Positions 30,665 to 38,890 of a stretch of 64,000 nt of DNA are shown piece after piece (position 1 is the first letter of the stretch; each line of letters starts with the position of its first letter). The DNA lies in NCBI RefSeq assembly GCF_023283925.1, contig NZ_JAKIKX010000001.1, positions 930,001-994,000 of the forward strand, read 5' to 3'. The notes under the pieces were generated by a model. That model saw only the letters and a list, made by a program, of their open reading frames with translations, had not been told where the DNA came from and ran no database searches. Source of the DNA: Shewanella marisflavi. GTDB lineage: Bacteria > Pseudomonadota > Gammaproteobacteria > Enterobacterales > Shewanellaceae. Both the position numbers and the translations under genes were made by a program.

Positions 30665-32100
30665 TAGATGATACCTGTGCCGATTTTTCGATTTGACGTA
30701 GCATAGACAGGGGCGCACCATTGCCTATCATAAGATGAGTAATGTACGCCATTTTCCTGGTTCTTTTGGTTTATTCGAGCACGGATTTTTGAACCGTACT
30801 CAAATGCAGCATCTACTAGTGAAGCGGGATAATCAGGTAAATCTACCATAGAGCCGTAACTGCCATCATAATCGGAAGATGTCGCTATGAGCCAATTGGC
30901 TTTCTTGGCCTTGTCAAAAAAAGGAGTGCCTTGTAAAGGGGTATTTATTGACAAGGAAAACTCTTGTATATATCCCTGAGCGTGTAATTTTTCTATTGTG
31001 TTTAAAGATTCAATATCAGATTGGTAGTTTGCACCGACAGTACCGACAGACATGGTGCCGTATACTTTAATGCCAAGTTCTTTACAATCATGCAAAACAT
31101 CCAAAAGCCGGCTGACATTACTTTTGGACCTGAATTTAGAAATGTGTTGCATCACCGATTCGTCAAGGCTCTCAAGGCCAATACGGATCTTGTAATAGCC
31201 CGCAGCCTTCATAAGCTTAAGTGTTTCGGTATCGAGGGTGTCATAGTTACCCATGCAATTGAATTTCAATGTATCATTTAATCCTTCATCTATAAGACGT
31301 TGGCACAAGGCTCTGAGATAATTTCTATTAATCGTATGTGCCTCTTCATTGAAGAAAATACCCTGTAAATTGGGAATGGTTTTCTGCAGGTATTTGATTT
31401 CCGCAATCACACTTTCTAGGTCACGAACCCTGTGGTTGGGTTTGCCATAATAAACATTAGCGACGACACAAAAATTGCACATAACTGGACAACCTCGGGT
31501 CACCCACATTTCAACTTCATTGTATTCCGAGCCATATAGACGGCAATAATCCCTTCGCTTTACATCTTCGTTTTCGGGAAAGGGCAAGGAGTTGACGTCT
31601 AATAGTTTTCTGCGGTTGTTTGGGTAAATACCTTCCACATTTTTGGATAGGCCAGAAATAATAAGCTCTGTAATTGATTCTTCGAACTCGCCTATAGCCA
31701 CAAAGTCGGCTCCCTGTGCCAAAGCATCTTCGGGAGTCGCTGTGGCTTGGGGGCCACAGATAACAATTTTCAATGACGGTAGGCTCTGTTTCAGTTCCCG
31801 AAAGATCGCCATCTGTTTCCGATAGATAATTGAATCGACTTCCACTATCAGAAAATCAGGCTTGAGTTGCTTGACCAGAGCTAGGTATTCATCACTGTCT
31901 ACACCATAGTAGTTCATATCTACAAAACGGACTCGGTGCTTGCTGTCTCGTTTTAACATAGCAGTAAGGTAGGCTAGGTTAAAAGGATAGAAGGTTGTTA
32001 CTTTATACTGACCAGAGCTGCCACTCCATCTGCTGGGAAAGTAGTCTATTTGATCTCCTGTTTCGGTTCGGCCCACGGGAGTTGTTACTAGAATGAACAT
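30664..32100 (-). CDS. B12-binding-domain radical SAM protein
   Basis: A 478-residue enzyme. The N-terminal 150 residues form a Rossmann-like cobalamin-binding-type domain (CGPQATATPEDAL, the DMNYYG segment lacks the canonical DxHxxG His). The radical SAM core carries the cluster motif C204-PVM-C208-NF-C211 and the GLESLDE strand. Family members methylate or rearrange unactivated carbons. In this operon a sugar C-methylation or other radical change is the obvious guess, but the substrate is not determined. It starts nine bases after the upstream gene. Confidence 0.85.
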   Translation of the reverse strand: MFILVTTPVGRTETGDQIDYFPSRWSGSSGQYKVTTFYPFNLAYLTAMLKRDSKHRVRFVDMNYYGVDSDEYLALVKQLKPDFLIVEVDSIIYRKQMAIFRELKQSLPSLKIVICGPQATATPEDALAQGADFVAIGEFEESITELIISGLSKNVEGIYPNNRRKLLDVNSLPFPENEDVKRRDYCRLYGSEYNEVEMWVTRGCPVMCNFCVVANVYYGKPNHRVRDLESVIAEIKYLQKTIPNLQGIFFNEEAHTINRNYLRALCQRLIDEGLNDTLKFNCMGNYDTLDTETLKLMKAAGYYKIRIGLESLDESVMQHISKFRSKSNVSRLLDVLHDCKELGIKVYGTMSVGTVGANYQSDIESLNTIEKLHAQGYIQEFSLSINTPLQGTPFFDKAKKANWLIATSSDYDGSYGSMVDLPDYPASLVDAAFEYGSKIRARINQKNQENGVHYSSYDRQWCAPVYATSNRKIGTGII

Positions 32101-32109
32101 AATAAATCC

Positions 32110-33825
32110 TCAGATGCGTTGATCAGCAGGTAGCAGTGCTTTGATTTTTTTTATCATAATTGACACTCCATCTACACCAGCAAAAAGTGAGCCAGCTCTC
32201 TCGGAGAGCTGTTTGATCTGCTCAGGTGATGATTGCAATCTAGTTAGGGAGTCAACGGCATCCTCTATGGTATTAGTGATGAGGCAGGAGTTCGTTTCGG
32301 TGAGACATGCCAATTCATCTTTTTCACAAAGTTGCAGGGTGGGGAGTAGGATAACAGCAGCTTTTCTGCTCATTGATTCGAATAAGGAGAGTCCGTAGCA
32401 GGTTACCACTATCTTTGCTCTTGCTATGAGCTCAGCAAGATCGGGCGGGTTAAGAGCGAGCTCTATATTTTCAGTGCCCGTTAAATCAGGTGTCGGTGCG
32501 AGAGGCCCTTGAACCCAGATGTAGTGCCACTCAGGTCGCAACGATTTCTGTATCGCTTTTGTCAGTGACTTTCCAAAGCCTAGCGCGTCACTGCCACCCG
32601 TTAAAAACAGTACCAAATTCTCCTTTGGTAAATGAGGTACGGATTCAAAGAGGAAATGATCCCAACCGAAACTCAACTTGGGGTCGTTTAAACGAGTGAA
32701 AAAACTGGGCACAAATAAAAGTTTGGCAAAGGGAAGTAGGGAAGACATTTTATCCATGGCCACTATAGATTTGCCTCTTTGCTGTAATTGCTGGCAGATA
32801 GGTAGTAGCGCTGCTTCATTGATAAAAGATGGGTGAAAGTCCAATATTAATAGCTGGTTGTCATCATTTTTTAGCAGAGACAACATTTGTGATTCGTCTT
32901 TTAACCAGCAAACTTTAGTGTGTAGCCAAGGCAATTCACAGGCTTGGCCTATTACGAAAATTTCGGTGCCAGTTCCCAGTTGCTCCTGAAGGGCTTCCGC
33001 GATGAGAGCACAGCGCTTTAAGTGGCCTAAACCTATTGATGGCCCTATGTGGCAAAACAGACTGATTTTGGCATAGTGTTTTTCTGGGAGTTTTTGTTGT
33101 ACATGACTGTTGATTGCTTGCAATTCAGGGGTGTCGAGCAGTAATTGCTGGACCCAAAGGAGGTTGACTATGGAATTGGTATCATGATCTTGGTACCAAC
33201 GCTGATACGTCTCGCTCATAAACCGATAGTCTGCCTGAGTATCCACAGATATTCTATGTTTCATTTGGGAGTAATCTGCGCTGTCTTCAATTGCAAGCGT
33301 ATCGAGTATCGGACTTATCTTGTCGGCATAACCGACGTGCTCTCTGGACATGACGCACTGGCTAGCAGCCATTAATTTGCTCCACCCCGCTCGGCTGTAA
33401 AAGGCCAAACCTTCATGTAGACTCTCGATTCCTTCCTTTAATTTGATACTGTCTTTGCCAGATGATTTTAGTGCTTTTAGCCCATGATCGATAAATACGG
33501 GATCGATCAGCGGGCAATCACCGCAGACGTAGAGAATATAGTCTGGGTCTTGCCTTTGAATGATCTTATCCAGCCTCGCCATCAGGTCGTTGACGTCTCC
33601 TTCAAAGGGGTGACAAGTGATCTGCCGCTCTCTTGCCCAGTCGACAAGTGGCTGGTTGAAACTGTCGGCTGTTGTGGCTAGCTCGCTGCAATCTATTTCC
33701 TTGCATCGTTCTAGGCGACGCCAGATGTGGGCAATCATAGGCTCGCCAGCTAACGGCAGCAGATGCTTTCCTGCGAGGCGACTCGAATTGAGCCGGGCAC
33801 CAACAAGGGCGAGAGTCTTAGTCAC
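32110..33825 (-). CDS. Fusion: SpsF-type cytidylyltransferase plus PseG-like UDP-sugar hydrolase
   Basis: A 571-residue two-domain protein. Residues 1-240 match the CMP-sugar synthetase (SpsF/PseF) fold: ALVGARLNSSRLAGKHLLPLAGEPM and VCGDCPLIDP. Residues 252-571 match PseG, with the catalytic His268 in IGLGHLKRCALIAEAL and the nucleotide loop FLTGGSDALGFGKS. PseG removes UDP from the 2,4-diamino sugar and PseF activates the finished nonulosonate; the fusion joins two non-consecutive steps. The start is GTG at 33825 after GGAG. No frameshift or stop lies between the domains. Confidence 0.88.
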   Translation of the reverse strand: MTKTLALVGARLNSSRLAGKHLLPLAGEPMIAHIWRRLERCKEIDCSELATTADSFNQPLVDWARERQITCHPFEGDVNDLMARLDKIIQRQDPDYILYVCGDCPLIDPVFIDHGLKALKSSGKDSIKLKEGIESLHEGLAFYSRAGWSKLMAASQCVMSREHVGYADKISPILDTLAIEDSADYSQMKHRISVDTQADYRFMSETYQRWYQDHDTNSIVNLLWVQQLLLDTPELQAINSHVQQKLPEKHYAKISLFCHIGPSIGLGHLKRCALIAEALQEQLGTGTEIFVIGQACELPWLHTKVCWLKDESQMLSLLKNDDNQLLILDFHPSFINEAALLPICQQLQQRGKSIVAMDKMSSLLPFAKLLFVPSFFTRLNDPKLSFGWDHFLFESVPHLPKENLVLFLTGGSDALGFGKSLTKAIQKSLRPEWHYIWVQGPLAPTPDLTGTENIELALNPPDLAELIARAKIVVTCYGLSLFESMSRKAAVILLPTLQLCEKDELACLTETNSCLITNTIEDAVDSLTRLQSSPEQIKQLSERAGSLFAGVDGVSIMIKKIKALLPADQRI

Positions 33826-35726
33826 TACTTAGGCTCCTTTGTGGGGGTGATGCAAAACTTGAAATCGAGTAACTTTCCGTCTGGTTTAAGGGTTTCATCG
33901 GCTTCGGCGAGTGAAAACCAGAGGCGATTTAAATACTGAGAATCTATCTGTTTCGAGGAGAACATAGGTAAGGCTGCGCAATGTGCCGGATCCCAGCAAA
34001 GTTGTATTCCTCGATTTTGATTGCCAAAGCGGATCATTCCTTTGGTGGCTCCCAGGGCGCTGCAGCTGGAGACGATAGAGGAGATTGGCGCCCCTTGATC
34101 TATATCTTGGTTAAGCTGGAAGAACTCTGCATCCTTGCCGCCGAGGTGAGTCTGATACCAAGCGCGCTGCTGACAATCGAGTAGGGTCATGTATCCAAGG
34201 CGTATCGAGGCTTCAGGCCTTCCTGTATCGCCGAAATGAATGCCTGTGTGAAGGCTTTCGCCATCGAGACGATACCATTTCAGTATGCTACCACTCTTGA
34301 GTGTTTGTCGGCAGAAGATAACCAGACAGCCGTTTTGTTCGCCTAACTGGTACTCCACTCGGTTAAGATCAGCCACCCTGTCGCGATCTCTAAAACGTTC
34401 GAGTAGCAGATGATTACTATAGAAATCGGCGCCATAGCTGATGTGATCGAAGTAACCATGGGACAGGGTCCCTATTACGGGGACAAATTGGTGGCTAGCA
34501 AATGCAAGAGAATCGATGGTCAATCCCCGGTGACCATTGAGTGTTAATTTGATCCGTGGCGTGGTGACATGCAGCCTACGGCGTTCATCATCGTACTGAA
34601 TGTCGATATCCGCTTGGGACTGCCAAGGGGCAAACTCGGGCGCGGTACTTTGAACGGGAGGCAAGGGCAATTCCTGGTAGCGGCACTGGGTCAGATGAGT
34701 TCGCAGATCGCTTGCCCAGAAGCGACACAAGTCCCGCCATTGATTGTCATCACTTTGGTTTGCTTCTAATTGCTTTAATCGGCGATGACATAAGGTGTTA
34801 AGCAGTAGATCGTTACGACCGCTGATGCCCCAACGGCAGATATTGTATTTTGCCTGTTTTTTCACCGAGATCGGGTGTTGGGCATTAGTTATTGCCAGGG
34901 GGTCACCGTTACGCCACAGAGACAGTATCTGTGAAGGGGTTTTCCAGCTATAGACTTTCTGGCTCGACAGATAGATAAAGAGTTGTTTTATTCTTTGCCA
35001 TTCACCACTTATTTTTTCTGCTTCGGTATGGTATCGACCAGGTCTAAAGTCGAAGACTTCGGCGTCGCTGCCGTAGACGGGAAATGCGAGAGTGTCTGGC
35101 TGGAGAATTTTCTCAAGATAATGGCCGTAGTCGGCGAGAGTCAATTCACCATGGACATAGCGCTGAAATTTTTGAAAGGCGATGGCATGGTTCCAGATAG
35201 CCTTGATCTTGCGACCGCTGGCACTCTTTAAGGTTTGTGGCCTGTGTAGTAGTTCGGCTTGCCAGTCGCTGTTATGGGAGTAGGGGTTATCCCACTCGAC
35301 GACGACCGCATCAAAGCCCGTATCTATGTATATATCCAATAGTCCTGCCGAGACGGCCTGTTCATTGATATAGGCTATCTTAGGTGTGATACCCAATACC
35401 GATTGATAAGCGGCCTGACCCAGTCTGAGGTTGGCTTGATTCACGCTTACCGGGATCAGGGGGCCGATGATTTGGCTATCACCACTGGCGACTAACTCGC
35501 ACTTGCCTTGATGCAGTAGCTGTTTAAACCTTTCGACCCAAGCTTCATCGACCGCCTGAATCGACTCCAGCGTATAGGCGGTCATCTCTATACCCAGAGG
35601 AATACCTGCGTCGACAATTTCGAGCAGCGGCCAGTAACAGGCGGTGACCACCTCTCTATGGCTGTCGGTATCGATGGACGAAAAGGCCAGGTTGAGGTGA
35701 AACACTGTGTAAAGTGAAGAACTCAT
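33825..35726 (-). CDS. GH57-like (beta/alpha)-barrel protein
   Basis: A 633-residue protein. The first 330 residues fit the GH57/polysaccharide-deacetylase-like barrel: VFHLNLAFSSIDTDSHREVV, IPLGIEMTAYTLESI, and a FDAVVVEW strand. The C-terminal 250 residues look beta-rich. Catalytic residues could not be assigned with certainty. GH57 members cleave alpha-glucans, but in this operon a role on a sugar intermediate or glycan is more likely. It overlaps the ATP-grasp gene by four bases and the cytidylyltransferase fusion by one. Confidence 0.75.
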   Translation of the reverse strand: MSSSLYTVFHLNLAFSSIDTDSHREVVTACYWPLLEIVDAGIPLGIEMTAYTLESIQAVDEAWVERFKQLLHQGKCELVASGDSQIIGPLIPVSVNQANLRLGQAAYQSVLGITPKIAYINEQAVSAGLLDIYIDTGFDAVVVEWDNPYSHNSDWQAELLHRPQTLKSASGRKIKAIWNHAIAFQKFQRYVHGELTLADYGHYLEKILQPDTLAFPVYGSDAEVFDFRPGRYHTEAEKISGEWQRIKQLFIYLSSQKVYSWKTPSQILSLWRNGDPLAITNAQHPISVKKQAKYNICRWGISGRNDLLLNTLCHRRLKQLEANQSDDNQWRDLCRFWASDLRTHLTQCRYQELPLPPVQSTAPEFAPWQSQADIDIQYDDERRRLHVTTPRIKLTLNGHRGLTIDSLAFASHQFVPVIGTLSHGYFDHISYGADFYSNHLLLERFRDRDRVADLNRVEYQLGEQNGCLVIFCRQTLKSGSILKWYRLDGESLHTGIHFGDTGRPEASIRLGYMTLLDCQQRAWYQTHLGGKDAEFFQLNQDIDQGAPISSIVSSCSALGATKGMIRFGNQNRGIQLCWDPAHCAALPMFSSKQIDSQYLNRLWFSLAEADETLKPDGKLLDFKFCITPTKEPK

Positions 35727-36961
35727 TGAGTGACAGCCTCATATTTTACCTGGATCTTGCTTAGGGCGTCGCAAGCTCTATCTATGGCTGTTTGCTTGTC
35801 ATCGGCGCAGGCGATGACAAACCCGGCTCTTTGGGTGTGATTGGCCAATGGCTGAATGTTGCTGCCGGGCTCGATAAAGAGTGTTAGCATCTCGATACCT
35901 TCAGCATTCCTAGCCTCTGCTTCTCCGCTTATGGTCTCAATTTTTCCTGGAGGTAAATCTAAGTAACGTATGGCGACGGCTCTGTCTTTTGTTGGCGTAA
36001 CCTCATGTTCACCTAATGCCTCTCCCAGTGCCAGCTTAATCGCTTTCTCGACAAAATTGACTCCTGTTGCCAGTGGAATTTGAGTGGTGGAAAAGAAGCC
36101 GCCAGAAAGCCTCCCAGCTATCTCGATTACTTTGGCACCCTGTTGGGTATATACCATGTCTCCCTTGGCCACGCCTTGCTGAATATTGAGTGCTGCGGCC
36201 GCTCGCTCTACTGTAGCTATCACTTCAGTCTTAATATTTGGGCTAACGCCAGTGGGGGCATCACCGCCGTTTTCTATGATAAATGGCTTGGTACGTTGCA
36301 GCCATTCGTAGTTGCGATCGGCAAAACCTAAGGTGTGGCAATGTCCCTTATCTATCAAGGTTTCTGTGCTGAACTGTGGCCCTGGCAAATATTCTTCTAG
36401 CATCACTCTGCCAGTGGGTGACTCCTTGGATGCCAGTGTCCAGGCTTGCTTTAGTGTATTGAGGTCCTCGATTAGCTGAACGCCTCGGGCACCTCGGCTG
36501 TCTACTGGCTTGATGATGAGCGGGAAGCCGATGGCCTTAGCCTTTTCGTTCAGTGATGTGATGTCAGATACATCTGCGAAGCGGGGAATAGGGATACCCT
36601 GATCGGCGAGTCTTGTCTTCATGGCAAGCTTGTCTGAGACCCAGAACGCGGACTCCAGTGACAGCCCGGGTAACTTAAGGGCATTGCTTATGGTTGCAAC
36701 GCTGAGTGGTACATCGGCGCACATGGCGATGACACCATCCACGGCAATACCTTGGGCTATCAGATGTTTAACCTTGGCAAGTATTGCTTCACCGTCGTAG
36801 GTGCTTGCGATAATGGACCAGTCGGCCATGGCAAGTCCAGGTGCCTTAGGATTTCCATCGGTAATGATGAGTTTAAGACCCATGGACTTGGCAATGTTAA
36901 TGCCCTCACAGGCTTCGATCCCTGCCCCTATGATGAGCAAATGTTTGTGTGTATTTGACAT
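35723..36961 (-). CDS. ATP-grasp carboxylate ligase
   Basis: A 412-residue ligase of the carbamoyl-phosphate-synthetase-like ATP-grasp type: a Rossmann N-terminus (HLLIIGAGIEACEGINIAKSMGLKLIITDGNP), the ATP-binding IIKPVDSRGARGVQLI loop and the metal-binding KVIEIAGRLSGG strand near the end. Such enzymes join a carboxylate to an amine through an acyl phosphate. No PseH is present in the window, so this enzyme is a candidate for attaching the N4 acyl group of the amino sugar. That role is inference. It overlaps both neighbours. Confidence 0.85.
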   Translation of the reverse strand: MSNTHKHLLIIGAGIEACEGINIAKSMGLKLIITDGNPKAPGLAMADWSIIASTYDGEAILAKVKHLIAQGIAVDGVIAMCADVPLSVATISNALKLPGLSLESAFWVSDKLAMKTRLADQGIPIPRFADVSDITSLNEKAKAIGFPLIIKPVDSRGARGVQLIEDLNTLKQAWTLASKESPTGRVMLEEYLPGPQFSTETLIDKGHCHTLGFADRNYEWLQRTKPFIIENGGDAPTGVSPNIKTEVIATVERAAAALNIQQGVAKGDMVYTQQGAKVIEIAGRLSGGFFSTTQIPLATGVNFVEKAIKLALGEALGEHEVTPTKDRAVAIRYLDLPPGKIETISGEAEARNAEGIEMLTLFIEPGSNIQPLANHTQRAGFVIACADDKQTAIDRACDALSKIQVKYEAVTQ

Positions 36962-38145
36962 TAATGAGCCCGGGTATCGTCGACGTTATGTAGTCTGAGG
37001 GTAGCAACGCCTTTTTCTCTCAACCAGGTGAGGGCGTCAAAGATCTCTTTTTCAGAGGCATAGGAGGAGATCAGCACAGTATCTCCCGGTTGCCAGTCGA
37101 TACTTGCCGGATCTTGGCAAACCCAATCTCCCTGTTTGAGGCCCCATTTTAGTGAAGATGTGTCTGTTAAACCTGTTATGTGACAAGAAGTAATTAGGTT
37201 GGTATTGGCTACCAACTGACAGGTATGGATCCCGGCCCCCCAAAGGTAGATGCGTCGGCTCTGTTGCAATCTATCAAGTAAAGTATCCAAACAGCCTTGC
37301 CAATAGCCGACTTCTTTGGCCCGGTAGTGGCTTAACCACTGGCGGTTAAGATTGGGATCAACCTGATAGTTTCCGTAATGCGGCTGGGATTTAGTACTGG
37401 CAAGTATTCCTATGATGGGAGACAGGTTGCTGTTGAAGTGTTCCACCACTGAGACTGGCGAATAGCCAGCCTGTTGCAGGCTTTGGAGTAGGTTTTCTTT
37501 GGTGTAATAGTTGATGTGTTCGAAAGAGAAAAAACCCGGGCATAGACTTTCAGGCTGCGCCATAAGTGGAACTTCTACATAGATAAAGCCTTCGTCGACG
37601 CCTTGTTGAAGCGCGCGGCATTTTTCTAGTGTGGTTTGAGGTTGGTACAAGTGCTCGAGTACATGGGTCAAGAGTATCAGTTCGAAGGTCTCATCGGTTT
37701 GAAAGTCTTCTGCCGAACCGTGAATACAGTCTATCTGATAGAGTCGCTTGGCAAGCTCTACCGAGGCGTTACCAGGCTCTACTCCCAGCACTCGCTTAAC
37801 CCCCGCATCGCGAAACCGCGATAGGGTATAACCATCGGAGCAGCCTATTTGTAATATTGAATTTGGCAATTGACCTATGCCGCGTTTGATGAACTGGATT
37901 TGCTCATCAAGATCTCTGATCTTGGCTTCGGAGGGTTTTTCCGCCCTGCCAGGGTTAGTGTACACCGCCATTGAGCTGTAGAAGGTCATCATTTCATCAA
38001 AACTGACCGTGGGACTTTGGCATACAGAACCGCAATCAGGGCAGACGGAGAATCCAATTTCTCTAGGTGCAAGGCCTGGTAGTGCCCAAGTGGTGGAAAA
38101 AACAACCTCGGTGGGGGAATTACAGAGAAAACAGTTTCGAATCAT
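36961..38145 (-). CDS. Zinc-finger SAM-dependent C-methyltransferase-type protein
   Basis: A 394-residue protein with the three-part layout of sugar C-methyltransferases: an N-terminal zinc-binding part with CFLC and CPDC (about 4-42), a SAM domain with ILQIGCSDGYTL and ILLTHVLEHL, and a C-terminal nucleotide-type domain with IYLWGAGIHTC. Relatives of this layout add methyl groups to nucleotide-linked keto sugars. The start is the ATG at 38145, with AAAGG ten bases upstream; an upstream in-frame extension overlaps the SDR gene and is unlikely. Its product could act on the nonulosonate or dideoxy sugar. Confidence 0.85.
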   Translation of the reverse strand: MIRNCFLCNSPTEVVFSTTWALPGLAPREIGFSVCPDCGSVCQSPTVSFDEMMTFYSSMAVYTNPGRAEKPSEAKIRDLDEQIQFIKRGIGQLPNSILQIGCSDGYTLSRFRDAGVKRVLGVEPGNASVELAKRLYQIDCIHGSAEDFQTDETFELILLTHVLEHLYQPQTTLEKCRALQQGVDEGFIYVEVPLMAQPESLCPGFFSFEHINYYTKENLLQSLQQAGYSPVSVVEHFNSNLSPIIGILASTKSQPHYGNYQVDPNLNRQWLSHYRAKEVGYWQGCLDTLLDRLQQSRRIYLWGAGIHTCQLVANTNLITSCHITGLTDTSSLKWGLKQGDWVCQDPASIDWQPGDTVLISSYASEKEIFDALTWLREKGVATLRLHNVDDTRAH

Positions 38146-38155
38146 GCTAATACCT

Positions 38156-38890
38156 TTAACCGAAATACATGCCGCCATTGGCATTGATCGTTTGACCACT
38201 CAAGTAGTCGCTCTTAGGGGACGCAAGAAACAGCGCTATGCCACCGATATCTTCCGCGGTGCCGAGTCGCCCGACGGGTATGGCGGCTACTTTTTCTTTG
38301 CCTGCCTGGGTATCGAGTTCATTGGCGGTCATCTCAGTGGCGACCAGACCTATGGATATGGTGTTGGCGCGGATGCCATCTCCCGAATATATCTTGGCGA
38401 TGGACTGCGTCAGGTTGATGAGGCCAGCTTTGGCCGCCGCATAGTGCACCTGATTAAAGCCTCCCCATTGGCCACCTATTGAACCTATATTAATGATTCG
38501 ACCAAAGCCTGCGTCGATCATGGATGGGATACAGGCTTGCGCCAACAGAAAAGGCCCCCTGAGATTCGTGTCCAACATGTGGCTGAAATCTTCTGGGCTG
38601 ATTTCGGCAAATGGCTTTTCCTGGGCGATGGCTCCATTGTTGATTAGTACATCTATACCTGTGCCAAAATGTGCCTCGACGGCGCTAAGGCACCTTTTGA
38701 CGCTTTGAGGGTCTGCTTGGTCCAGTTTAAAGGCCTCGACCCGTTCACCGAGTTCTTTAGCCAAGGCCTCGGCCGCTTGTTTGTGATGGCAGTAACTCAG
38801 GGCAACCCGATAGCCGTCATCGGCAAAAGCCCTTGCGAGGCCGGCTCCAATTCCGCGGCTACCTCCACTGATAAATACGAGTTTACTCAT
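38156..38890 (-). CDS. Short-chain dehydrogenase/reductase
   Basis: A 244-residue classical SDR with FabG-like sequence: ISGGSRGIGAGLA (NAD(P) motif), NNGAIA, a catalytic Ser in IGSIGG, YAAAKAGL with Tyr and Lys. The ATG at 38890 overlaps the upstream ThDP gene by eight bases (ATGAGTAA). Reduction of a keto group created by the ThDP enzyme is the simplest role in context. A general fatty-acid FabG role is unlikely because of the location. Confidence 0.85.
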   Translation of the reverse strand: MSKLVFISGGSRGIGAGLARAFADDGYRVALSYCHHKQAAEALAKELGERVEAFKLDQADPQSVKRCLSAVEAHFGTGIDVLINNGAIAQEKPFAEISPEDFSHMLDTNLRGPFLLAQACIPSMIDAGFGRIINIGSIGGQWGGFNQVHYAAAKAGLINLTQSIAKIYSGDGIRANTISIGLVATEMTANELDTQAGKEKVAAIPVGRLGTAEDIGGIALFLASPKSDYLSGQTINANGGMYFG

